12,097 bases of DNA, from the NCBI GenBank assembly GCA_022707665.1, contig JAKJAE010000052.1, forward strand, positions 1 to 12,097, in the 5' to 3' direction. Every line of letters starts with the position of its first letter. Within the stretch, counting starts at the first letter, position 1. The notes under the pieces are model-generated. The model did no database searches. It saw nothing but the letters and a program-made list of their open reading frames with translations, and had not been told where the DNA came from. Below, one piece after another: positions 1-6,892 of this stretch. This DNA comes from Chloroflexota bacterium. GTDB lineage: Bacteria; Chloroflexota; Anaerolineae; B4-G1; SLSP01. Made by a program: the position numbers and the translations under genes.

Positions 1-5
1 AGTCC

Positions 6-503
6 TCAACCGTGAGCTTCGACATCCACGACCGTACCAGCATCGGCGCCGGTCGCGCTTTCGTTCCTGATCTGAGCCGGTGCCTGAAGCTGCGGGGGTT
101 TCAGGTCTTGGGGCATGATGGTCTGCCCGCGAAAGTACGCTCCTTCGTTGACGAGGAGGGACTTCACAGTCAGGTCACCCCACACCCGGCCGGTGTCGAG
201 GATCTCCACTCGTGTCGCTGTGACGTTGCCTTGTATGGCGCCTGCAACCGAGATGTTGTTGGCCTTGATCTCGGCGCGGACCTTGGCGCTTTCCGTGATG
301 ACCAGGTTTCCCGTCACTTCGATCGTCCCCTCGACGACACCGTCGACGCGCAGGCCGCCATCTCCCTGGATGTCACCCTTGACATGGGTGTTGGGGCCGA
401 TCGTCGACTCAATCGGCGATGACGTTGGCCGGCTCGGAGCGACGGCTCGCGGCGTGCTGTCCAGCGTGGGTTGGGATTTGTTCTTCCCTCCGAGAAACGA
501 CAT
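6..503 (-). CDS. Bactofilin (polymer-forming cytoskeletal protein)
   Basis: This 165-aa protein matches the bactofilin family (DUF583). Such proteins self-assemble without nucleotide into filaments on the inner face of the membrane and act as scaffolds for envelope, shape or chromosome-organising proteins. A disordered Ser/Pro/Thr-rich N-terminus (about residues 1-32) precedes the core (about 33-130). The core shows the short beta-helix repeats of the family, such as VKGDI, LRVDGVVEGTIEV and VAGAIQGNV. A Pro/Gln-rich tail follows. The reading frame runs up to 545, but the start at 503 is preferred because AAGGAGG lies 6 nt upstream. It is the last gene visible in a minus-strand run after the GT-C and DUF4446 genes, 139 bp from the latter, so it may share their transcript or have its own weak promoter. 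Family assignment is firm; the cellular role here is inferred. Confidence 0.93.
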   Translation of the reverse strand: MSFLGGKNKSQPTLDSTPRAVAPSRPTSSPIESTIGPNTHVKGDIQGDGGLRVDGVVEGTIEVTGNLVITESAKVRAEIKANNISVAGAIQGNVTATRVEILDTGRVWGDLTVKSLLVNEGAYFRGQTIMPQDLKPPQLQAPAQIRNESATGADAGTVVDVEAHG

Positions 504-509
504 GGATAT

Positions 510-516
510 CCTCCTT
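510..516 (-). promoter_or_regulatory. Ribosome binding site deciding the bactofilin start
   Basis: On the minus strand AAGGAGG sits 6 nt before the ATG at 503. The longer frame starting at 545 has no comparable site, so the shorter protein is the likely product. Confidence 0.85.
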
Positions 517-540
517 GAGTGATTACGCGCACCGGCCTGA

Positions 541-567
541 AGCATACAGAGTACCCATCGGTCTCAA
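541..567 (-). promoter_or_regulatory. Possible weak promoter for the bactofilin gene
   Basis: The minus strand has TTGAGA (562-567), 15 bp, then TATGCT (541-546). The -35 matches TTGACA in five positions, but the spacer is short and the -10 matches in only four. It is the only promoter-like pair I see in the 139-bp gap 504-642. I also see no convincing rho-independent terminator in that gap, so read-through from the upstream genes is equally possible. Confidence 0.3.
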
Positions 568-642
568 CGCATAAAACAGCCCTGTGCCGTTGATGATGAT
601 ACGGGCCTGCTGGATGGTGTCAAGCCCAATCGGGGCCTCGCT

Positions 643-1152
643 CTAGGGTTGGCGGGCCCTGTCCTCCACGATGCCGCGTGCCTCGCTGAGGGCGCGCTGT
701 TCGTCGGCACTGAGGCTGTATGATGAGCGCCAGTTGCTTAGCGGCTTCGCATAGACACGCACATTCTCGCCGCCGTGAAGACCGGTGAGGATGGTGCCGC
801 GCCCCGTGCTGTCCACCATGGCGACCGAAAAGCTCTGGTCCCCCCCAATGCCCTCAAAGGCGCTGTACCGCACGACGCCCAGTCCCTGGACCGAGTGTCC
901 CAGCACGGCTGCCAGGCGTTGCTGGTGTTCGTCGATATCCTTGATACGGGCCTCGTGGCCGTCCAGCCTGGTCACGAGGGGATGGAGTGCAGCCTGATCC
1001 GGCGCAGCAGCCAGCGCCTCCGCTATCTTCAGTAGATCCTGGTAGCGTGTGGCAAAAGCCTTGATCCGCTGCTCAAGCGTGTAGATCCAGTAGGCTGCCA
1101 CAAACAGTAGAATCGTCGTGGCAATCACCCATGGGACCAAGATACTATCCAT
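643..1152 (-). CDS. DUF4446 family membrane-anchored coiled-coil protein
   Basis: This 169-aa protein belongs to the DUF4446 family, whose function is unknown. Residues 6-24 form one hydrophobic membrane segment. Residues 25-85 are charged and helical and probably form a coiled coil facing the cytoplasm. The diagnostic conserved block begins near residue 91: a GVVRYSAFE stretch, then a GGDQSFSVA stretch (about 103-111), a short TILTGLHG strand, and VYAKPLSN (about 133-140). The C-terminus ends in a helix. The ATG at 1152 has GGGGAGG 5 nt upstream. The gene starts 24 nt after the GT-C gene ends and is almost certainly cotranscribed with it. From memory, DUF4446 and bactofilin genes often sit near the ParA/ParB chromosome-partitioning genes in Firmicutes; that would be consistent with a structural role but cannot be tested inside this window. 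Confidence 0.88.
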   Translation of the reverse strand: MDSILVPWVIATTILLFVAAYWIYTLEQRIKAFATRYQDLLKIAEALAAAPDQAALHPLVTRLDGHEARIKDIDEHQQRLAAVLGHSVQGLGVVRYSAFEGIGGDQSFSVAMVDSTGRGTILTGLHGGENVRVYAKPLSNWRSSYSLSADEQRALSEARGIVEDRARQP

Positions 1153-1176
1153 AGCGACCTCCCCAGTTCACCGATC

Positions 1177-3576
1177 TTACGGTGTGACGTGCACAGCCCC
1201 GAGAATGAGGCGATCGCCCGTCAGCACACCCTCTGCACTGAGCTGCGCAACTCGCCTGACGCTGCCCATTTCGTACATCCCAACTTCGACCCAGTATTCG
1301 CCGGGCGGTGTGTTCTCGGGCAGCACCAAACGGTACGGGTCTTCGACGACCTGACCTTCCAACCACTTGGGGAACCACAGGTATGAGGGAAACGCGCCCC
1401 CCAACGGCGTGTAGTCGTGTCCGACGATCACCTGACCCTGACCATCGATCACGTGGATGAACACAGTGTAACTGGTGGTGGGTTGGGCGAGCACACGCCA
1501 GGCCAATCGCAGGTGGATTGCCTGGCCTGGCCGTGCTGACAGCGGTATCGTCCAGAGGTCCGGCCTGACGGTCGTGCCCACCCGCGTCAAGGCAGATCTC
1601 AGGAGCACCTGGTTGCCGATGTTGGTGAGGCCCCGGTCGACTGCATCTGCCCGACGTCCGGCGCCAGGCACGGCGATGACATCCACGTGCCCCAACTCAA
1701 GGGATCTGGTGCCATCGGCATAGGTCAATGCCTGGCGTGTTTGCCCCAAGTCGTCGAACTGGAGCGCCAGGGGATACCGCCCGGGTTCGAGTGCGAAAGG
1801 CACGTAGAGCTCGTAACGCTCGACAATCAACTCCCCCGGGAACCAGTCTGGCGTGAGGTGCCGGCTGTCGGTAGTGAACTGCTGCGGAATGGTCCCAAGG
1901 GTCACAGAGGGCATCACGATCGTGGCCACGGCCTCCCGTGCCCGCATGTAGAGCACCAGGGACAGGGACCCGCCCTGGCCCACCTCGAGACTGGACAGAT
2001 CGTACCCGAGCACATCGATCGCCCCACCAACGGTTGTACCCACCAACGGCATTGTCGGCGTCACGCTGGCCAGCGCTGGAGGCTCAAGCACCTGGTAGAG
2101 GTCGCCCTGAGGGCGCAGCCGGAACCCGAGGTCGCGTACATCGCGGCGGTAGGCTGTCAGATAGACATCACCCAACGGAAGGTTGGCAAAGACACTCTCG
2201 ACCCACGGCTGTGCACCGGTCACGTAGACCGGGCGGAGATCGCGCGAATCTATGGGCTGACCTTCAACAAGCGCCGAGTAGTAGTAAGGCGTCAGATGCT
2301 CCCAGTCGGAGAGCAGTGCCCCACTCTCGCCCTGACCGGCGAACCGTTGCTTCAGTGCCTCGACATAGGCGTCAGCATCACGCCACGTGCGCAGCGAAAT
2401 CCGTGGGAAGGTATGCGCAGCATGCCCCGCGATGAGCGCCAGGCACGCGGCGACGAGCGTCCCACGCAACCAGGGTCTGCGTGTCGTGCGCTGGACGACC
2501 TGAAGGCCAAGGGCCACGAGCACGCCGAGAGGGACGAAAACGTTGAGCAGGTAGGCCATCACGTCCTGTACGGAGTTCATCGTGAACAGCAGGTGCCCAC
2601 CCAGGTAACCTGCCCAGAGCACGGCTACCTTCGGTCGAGAAACTGCGAGCCCGACGAACCCCAGCACGATGAGGATGCCCAGGGGCCAACTGACCTGCAG
2701 GTGCAACAGGGACAGAAACACGCGCCAGCGGTCGGGTAGATCGGCCAACCCGAAGTGGAACAGATTCACTCGCAGGCCCTGTGCCGTGGCGTGGCGCAGG
2801 AAGCCGTCCCAACTGGCCATATCCGTGGGGCCGAAGGGCACGTGAGGGCTCCTCAGTGGGAGGTAGAGCCACGGCATCAGCCCGAACAGCGCTGCGGCGA
2901 TGCCGCCCAGGATGGTGCGCCACTCTCTGAGGATCCGGGGCCTGGTCAGTAGAATGAAGACAAGGTACGCCGGAATTCCCCACACCGTGATTGGATGGTG
3001 GGTCACGCCGATGCCCACCAGCCAGGCCAGACCATAGAGCCAAGCTCCGCGTTCCGTGCGCCACCATTTCACAAGGAACCAGAGCTGTGTGATCGTGAGG
3101 GCTGCGCTCACGATGTGAGCATTGGCGTGGATGCTGTGCTGCCAGATGTCTGGCGCGACGGCGACGGCGAATCCTCCTGCCAGGGCCGAACCCCAGGGCC
3201 ACCACGGGCTGGTCCGCAGAGATTCCTCCTCCTGCGCTCCCAGGGTCAGGACGATGGCGGTGACCCGTGAAGCTGCCCAGGCTCCAGCAAACGCGGCGAG
3301 CAGGTTCGTGCGCATGGCCACGCTTCCGATCGCAACAGCACGCTGCCAGATGCCCGCCAGCAAGGTATAGAACGCATAGCCGGGCGGGTGCGCGATGCCC
3401 CAGATGGCCGGGATGAACTGGTACTCCGACGGATCACCGAAGAGGGTCCCCGGGGCTAGCGTAGCCGTGTAGAGCGCCACGCTACCCAGGAACACGAGCG
3501 TTACCACGAAGCTGTGGCGTTCCCGAAGGTGCCCGGCTGGTGAGAGCAGGCGTCCCGCCTTCGTTGACCGTTGCAT
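1177..3576 (-). CDS. DUF2723 family GT-C-type membrane glycosyltransferase-like protein
   Basis: This 799-aa protein has about ten membrane helices in its first half (to about residue 400). The first extracytoplasmic loop carries the DUF2723 signature: an acidic D-P-S-E motif at about residues 48-51, then GIAHPPG at about 60-66 and an RTNLLAA stretch. DUF2723 proteins resemble protein O-mannosyltransferases of the GT-C fold and are thought to transfer a sugar from a polyprenyl-phosphate donor on the outer face; donor and acceptor cannot be read here. The second half is extracytoplasmic and contains two related beta-sandwich modules (about 520-620 and 680-790), each with an LxLxLxxR-type strand followed by PGRY or PGEY before the last strands. 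The frame extends to 3606, but that ATG lies upstream of the predicted -10 box. The ATG at 3576 lies only 3-4 nt after the predicted transcript start. First gene of the minus-strand run. Confidence 0.85.
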   Translation of the reverse strand: MQRSTKAGRLLSPAGHLRERHSFVVTLVFLGSVALYTATLAPGTLFGDPSEYQFIPAIWGIAHPPGYAFYTLLAGIWQRAVAIGSVAMRTNLLAAFAGAWAASRVTAIVLTLGAQEEESLRTSPWWPWGSALAGGFAVAVAPDIWQHSIHANAHIVSAALTITQLWFLVKWWRTERGAWLYGLAWLVGIGVTHHPITVWGIPAYLVFILLTRPRILREWRTILGGIAAALFGLMPWLYLPLRSPHVPFGPTDMASWDGFLRHATAQGLRVNLFHFGLADLPDRWRVFLSLLHLQVSWPLGILIVLGFVGLAVSRPKVAVLWAGYLGGHLLFTMNSVQDVMAYLLNVFVPLGVLVALGLQVVQRTTRRPWLRGTLVAACLALIAGHAAHTFPRISLRTWRDADAYVEALKQRFAGQGESGALLSDWEHLTPYYYSALVEGQPIDSRDLRPVYVTGAQPWVESVFANLPLGDVYLTAYRRDVRDLGFRLRPQGDLYQVLEPPALASVTPTMPLVGTTVGGAIDVLGYDLSSLEVGQGGSLSLVLYMRAREAVATIVMPSVTLGTIPQQFTTDSRHLTPDWFPGELIVERYELYVPFALEPGRYPLALQFDDLGQTRQALTYADGTRSLELGHVDVIAVPGAGRRADAVDRGLTNIGNQVLLRSALTRVGTTVRPDLWTIPLSARPGQAIHLRLAWRVLAQPTTSYTVFIHVIDGQGQVIVGHDYTPLGGAFPSYLWFPKWLEGQVVEDPYRLVLPENTPPGEYWVEVGMYEMGSVRRVAQLSAEGVLTGDRLILGAVHVTP

Positions 3577-3585
3577 CACCGCGCC

Positions 3586-3615
3586 ATTATAGCACGCTCT
3601 TGTCATGCCTGTCCC
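3586..3615 (-). promoter_or_regulatory. Sigma70-type promoter of the GT-C/DUF4446 operon
   Basis: On the minus strand GGGACA (3610-3615) is followed by 18 bp and a perfect TATAAT (3586-3591). The start of transcription is expected near 3579-3580, only 3-4 nt before the ATG at 3576. At 3577-3579 there is also an in-frame GTG directly before that ATG. The element overlaps the -35 and spacer of the plus-strand promoter. Confidence 0.65.
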
Positions 3616-3628
3616 GCTTGGCTATAAT
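3600..3628 (+). promoter_or_regulatory. Strong sigma70-type promoter of the peptidase-murI unit
   Basis: TTGTCA (3600-3605) is followed by exactly 17 bp and TATAAT (3623-3628). The -35 matches in five of six positions and the -10 in all six. Transcription should start near 3635, leaving a leader of about 90 nt before the ATG at 3725. It overlaps the divergent promoter on the other strand. Confidence 0.75.
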
Positions 3629-3647
3629 CACGATAGCCTCGTGCGGG
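3613..3647. repeat. Nested inverted repeat over the plus-strand -10 and start point
   Basis: The inner arms are GGCTAT (3620-3625) and ATAGCC (3633-3638), separated by 7 nt. Outer arms are CCCGC (3613-3617) and GCGGG (3643-3647). The repeat covers the -10 hexamer and the predicted start of transcription, where a repressor would bind. Because the transcript would start inside it, it is more likely a DNA element than an RNA hairpin. The outer spacers are unequal (2 and 4 nt), and short palindromes also arise by chance. Confidence 0.35.
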
Positions 3648-3712
3648 AGGGTCACCAGCCCTAAGCTCCTTGCAGTCGCTGTGGGATTCCGCGGATCGGT
3701 TGACTCTTCTCT

Positions 3713-3717
3713 AGGAG
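3713..3717 (+). promoter_or_regulatory. Ribosome binding site deciding the peptidase start
   Basis: AGGAG ends 1 nt before a first ATG (3719) and 7 nt before a second in-frame ATG (3725). Only the second has usable spacing, so translation most likely begins at 3725. Confidence 0.85.
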
Positions 3718-3724
3718 AATGCTC

Positions 3725-5842
3725 ATGAGCGATCGTCGCTTGCCCTATACTGTTGGTGGCGTGGTCCTGGTCGTCGTCCTCGTGGCCTTTCTGATCTGTA
3801 CTTGCTGCGTCTGCCTGGGCGCAGCCTATCTGATGATGAGATCTGGGGAGAACACGCCATTCCCTCAGCCGACGCCCTTCTACAGGCAGGATGATCCGTC
3901 TGAGCCTGGTCCAGAGTCAGGCGTTCCTGCCCCAACGCTTGCGCCTCCGCCCGATGAGGCCGAGGAGACCCTGCTGGCCCTTGAATCCGCGATCTTGCCC
4001 GATGCCGACCTTCACGAACTGGCCATCCGCTATCGCGGTGTCGCCGCTGACACGTTGCGCGTCGTCAGGGCAAGCGCTACCCCATACTCGGTCGGCGACG
4101 TGCGGACATTCAAAGTATCCAACCTCGACGACGATCTCAACTTTGAGCTGGATGCGGAGCTCGTCTACGTGACGGACCACGTCTACATGTGGGTCGAACA
4201 AGGTCTGAGCTACGATCTTCAGGACATCGAGGAGGCGGCTGACCTCTTCGAAGAACACACCTACCCTACCAACCGTGAGTTCTTTGGCTCAGAGTGGACG
4301 CCCGGTGTCGATGGTGACCCCCATCTGAGCATCCTCCACGCGTCGAACCTGGGAAGCACCGTTGCGGGGTACTTCTCGAGTGCTGATTCCTACGTGCGTG
4401 CAGTCCGCGAGGACTCCAACGAAGCAGAGATGTTCTACATCCACCTCGACAAGGGCATGCAGGTGGGCGATCCCTTCTATAACGGCGTGCTCGCGCACGA
4501 GTTTCAGCACATGATCCACTGGAACAACGATCGCAATGAGGCCACGTGGCTGAACGAAGGGTGCTCAGAGCTGGCCATGGAGCTCAACAACCGCACCTAC
4601 CCCGGACGCACAAGCATGTATGACGTTGGGGGAAGCGAGTACGCTTACCTCGACCAGCCGGATACGCAGCTCAACACGTGGCCTGAGGTGAGCCAGACCG
4701 GTTCGGCTGCAGCACACTACGGGGCTTCCTATCTGTTCATGAGTTACTTCCTTGACCGGTTTGGTGAGGATGCCACCAAGGCCCTCGTTGCCCACGATGC
4801 CAATGGGCTCGAGAGTGTCGATCTGGTCCTGCGAGATGCACTGAACCTCGATCTGACCCATGAGGACATCTTCGCCGATTGGGTCGTCGCCAACTGGGTC
4901 GACGATACCTCGATCGATGATGGCCAGTACGGTTACGACGATATCGATGTGTCGGGACCTGCGACAGACGTTTCCTATACCCGGAATTCCTCCTACCCGG
5001 TGACACGCCGGAGCACGGTGGCTCAGTACGGTGTTGACTACATCGAGATCGATGCGCGGCAACCGCTGAACCTGACGTTTGCCGGGAGCACGCAGACGCG
5101 GTTGATGGCAACCGATGCGCACAGTGGCAAGTATCTCTGGTGGTCGAATCGCGCTGATGAATCGGCACCCAGGCTATCGCGCGTCATCGATCTGACCGGA
5201 GCAGCAACGGCTGAGATGAGTTTCTGGGCCTGGTACCACATTGAAGAGGGATGGGACTATGCCTATGTCGCCGTGGGCACATCCGAGGCCGGCACGATCC
5301 CTGATGACCTCGCGGATCCCGCGATCTCGTGGCATATCCTCGAGGATGCAGGACTTGGGTGCACGCAGGCCGATCCGAACAGCGCAAACCTGGGCTGCGG
5401 CCTGACCGGGAGCAGTGATGGCTGGGAGCAGCTCTCGGCTGACCTTGGCGATTACGTCGGGCAGGAAATTGCTATCCGCTTCGAGTACATTACCGATGCG
5501 GCTGTCAATCAGGCAGGGCTGGCGATCGACGACGTCGTTGTGATGGCAGACGGTACTGCCATCGTCGATGATGATGTTGAGGAGCAGGACTCGGCTTGGG
5601 TTGCCGAGGGTTTCGTGCGCCATGCTAACGTCTTGCCTCAGCGGTGGCTGCTTCAACTCATCGAATATGGCAACGGTGGCGAGGTGACTGTCACCCGGTT
5701 GCTCTCGGGCGGAGAGACCTCGGGCGAATGGACGCTACCCCTCGGCGATACGGCTGACTCCGCGGTCCTTGTGGTCTCGGCTGCGGCTCCGGTAACCACC
5801 GAGTCTGCACCGTACGAGTACTCACTGACCGTCGCGCCGTAG
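3725..5842 (+). CDS. Membrane-anchored zinc metallopeptidase with immune-inhibitor-A-like C-terminal domain
   Basis: This 705-aa protein has one N-terminal membrane segment (about residues 10-38), unusually rich in cysteine (C25, C27, C28, C30), with no clear lipobox. A Pro-rich linker follows (about 42-80). The catalytic domain carries HEFQH at 258-262, then WLNEG with the likely third zinc ligand E278. This HExxH-x15-E layout is typical of gluzincin peptidases and recalls the hyicolysin (M30) and M6-like groups. From about 485 to 608 there is a MAM/jelly-roll-like domain with a SFWAWYHIEEGWDYAYVAV segment, the kind found at the C-terminus of immune inhibitor A peptidases. The protein is probably exported and tethered to the membrane, acting on proteins outside the cell. 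It has its own strong promoter and is followed 9 nt later by murI. Peptidase class is solid; exact MEROPS family is uncertain. Confidence 0.85.
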   Translation: MSDRRLPYTVGGVVLVVVLVAFLICTCCVCLGAAYLMMRSGENTPFPQPTPFYRQDDPSEPGPESGVPAPTLAPPPDEAEETLLALESAILPDADLHELAIRYRGVAADTLRVVRASATPYSVGDVRTFKVSNLDDDLNFELDAELVYVTDHVYMWVEQGLSYDLQDIEEAADLFEEHTYPTNREFFGSEWTPGVDGDPHLSILHASNLGSTVAGYFSSADSYVRAVREDSNEAEMFYIHLDKGMQVGDPFYNGVLAHEFQHMIHWNNDRNEATWLNEGCSELAMELNNRTYPGRTSMYDVGGSEYAYLDQPDTQLNTWPEVSQTGSAAAHYGASYLFMSYFLDRFGEDATKALVAHDANGLESVDLVLRDALNLDLTHEDIFADWVVANWVDDTSIDDGQYGYDDIDVSGPATDVSYTRNSSYPVTRRSTVAQYGVDYIEIDARQPLNLTFAGSTQTRLMATDAHSGKYLWWSNRADESAPRLSRVIDLTGAATAEMSFWAWYHIEEGWDYAYVAVGTSEAGTIPDDLADPAISWHILEDAGLGCTQADPNSANLGCGLTGSSDGWEQLSADLGDYVGQEIAIRFEYITDAAVNQAGLAIDDVVVMADGTAIVDDDVEEQDSAWVAEGFVRHANVLPQRWLLQLIEYGNGGEVTVTRLLSGGETSGEWTLPLGDTADSAVLVVSAAAPVTTESAPYEYSLTVAP

Positions 5843-5851
5843 GTGGCCTCG

Positions 5852-6742
5852 ATGGACCTGCCGTCAGGGGCTCAGCCAACGCAGCAACCCATTGCGGTCA
5901 TTGACTCCGGCGTAGGCGGGCTGTCAGTGTGGCGCGAGGTTGTGGCGCTATTGCCCGCCGAGTCGACGGTGTACCTCGCGGACCAAGCGCACCTGCCCTA
6001 TGGGCCACGGTCGATCGAGGAGATACGTCGCTTCGTCATCGCGATCACGGAGTCGCTCCTTGGCCTTGGAGCAAAACTCATCGTGGTCGCGTGCAATACG
6101 GCCTCTGGGGCAGCGCTAACGGCACTCCGTGAGATGTTCCCCGGGGTTCCCTTTGTCGGCATGGAGCCAGCCGTGAAGCCGGCTGTAGAGCGTACGCGAT
6201 CCGGTGTGGTGGGTGTATTGGCGACTCCCACCACCTTTCAGGGTGACCTGTACCGGCGTCTGGCGGACCGGTTTGGGAAGTCTGTCGCGATCCATACCCA
6301 GACCTGCCCGGGCCTCGTCGAGGCCATTGAGTGTGGAGCAACAGACTCCCCGCAGACAGAAGCGCTGCTCAAGGGATGCCTCGCACCGCTCATCGGCCGC
6401 GGGATCGACCAGCTCGTCCTTGGCTGTACCCACTACCCCTTTGCGTCCGATGTGATAGCCACGATCGTGGGATCGGGTGTTGGTATCATCGATCCCGCAC
6501 CCGCAGTGGCACGTCAGGTTCGGCGTGTGCTCGGGACAATAGGGGCTCTGGCGCCCGAGCACGATGCAGCCGGGCACGTCTTTGTCACCACAGGCTCCCC
6601 AGTTCAGTTTGCAGAACAGCTGACCAACTTGATAGGTGTTGAGGCACGCGCCACGGCGGCAGTTTGGGAGGGCTCATCACTTCGCATAGGCTATTTTGAT
6701 TTCAAAGAAAAGCAAAGGGAAAGATGGCACGGGCGACTATGA
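5852..6742 (+). CDS. murI: Glutamate racemase
   Basis: MurI converts L-glutamate to the D-glutamate needed for the peptidoglycan stem peptide, in the cytoplasm and without cofactor. The 296-aa length is slightly above the usual 260-280. All hallmark motifs are present: DSGVGGLSV near the N-terminus, ADQAHLPYG, the first catalytic cysteine in VACNTASG (C81), and the second in LVLGCTHYPF (C192), counted from the ATG at 5852. I chose that ATG because AGGTGG ends 5 nt before it. A GTG at 5843, immediately after the peptidase stop, would add three residues and is the alternative. It is probably cotranscribed with the peptidase gene. The last stretch, rich in Lys and Glu, reads through to a TGA at 6740-6742. 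No terminator is evident after it. Confidence 0.95.
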   Translation: MDLPSGAQPTQQPIAVIDSGVGGLSVWREVVALLPAESTVYLADQAHLPYGPRSIEEIRRFVIAITESLLGLGAKLIVVACNTASGAALTALREMFPGVPFVGMEPAVKPAVERTRSGVVGVLATPTTFQGDLYRRLADRFGKSVAIHTQTCPGLVEAIECGATDSPQTEALLKGCLAPLIGRGIDQLVLGCTHYPFASDVIATIVGSGVGIIDPAPAVARQVRRVLGTIGALAPEHDAAGHVFVTTGSPVQFAEQLTNLIGVEARATAAVWEGSSLRIGYFDFKEKQRERWHGRL

Positions 6743-6798
6743 CTACGCGAAGAAGAGTAGAGCGGGAGGACCTCAGAGTGGCTGGTTGCAGCGCCGAT

Positions 6799-6826
6799 TT
6801 GACGACTTTTCTGGCGCGCCTATACT
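6799..6826 (+). promoter_or_regulatory. Sigma70-type promoter of the DUF4129-MoxR-DUF58 cluster
   Basis: TTGACG (6799-6804), 16 bp, TATACT (6821-6826): five of six matches in each hexamer. It lies in the 150-bp gap after murI, and transcription should start near 6833. The rest of the gap holds nothing I can identify; a 4-bp hairpin at 6781-6792 is too small to be a terminator. Confidence 0.7.
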
Positions 6827-6892
6827 CTCGGCGTGGCCTGGCTCCGCTCATTCGCGGCGTGCCTTGAGGCCGTCAACTGCTGGAGCTTGGAG

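Noticed and set aside
568..642. Terminator between the DUF4446 and bactofilin genes
   Set aside because: The CAACG/CGTTG arms have an 18-nt loop, and the ACAG-GG-CTGT hairpin before TTTT has a 2-nt loop. Neither is a credible rho-independent terminator.
1687..2739. 350-codon open frame on the plus strand inside the GT-C gene
   Set aside because: It lies antisense to a gene with clear DUF2723 motifs, its product is low in hydrophobic residues and rich in His, Arg and Gln, and it shows no recognisable domain. It is a typical GC-rich shadow frame.
2378..3205. 275-codon frame on the minus strand overlapping the GT-C gene
   Set aside because: It is a frame-shifted reading of the same region with an Arg/Pro/Gly-rich product and no family match; no frameshift in the main gene is needed.
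3832..3856. Lipoprotein signal in the peptidase anchor
   Set aside because: The cysteines at 25-30 are not preceded by a proper lipobox, so the segment reads better as a transmembrane anchor.
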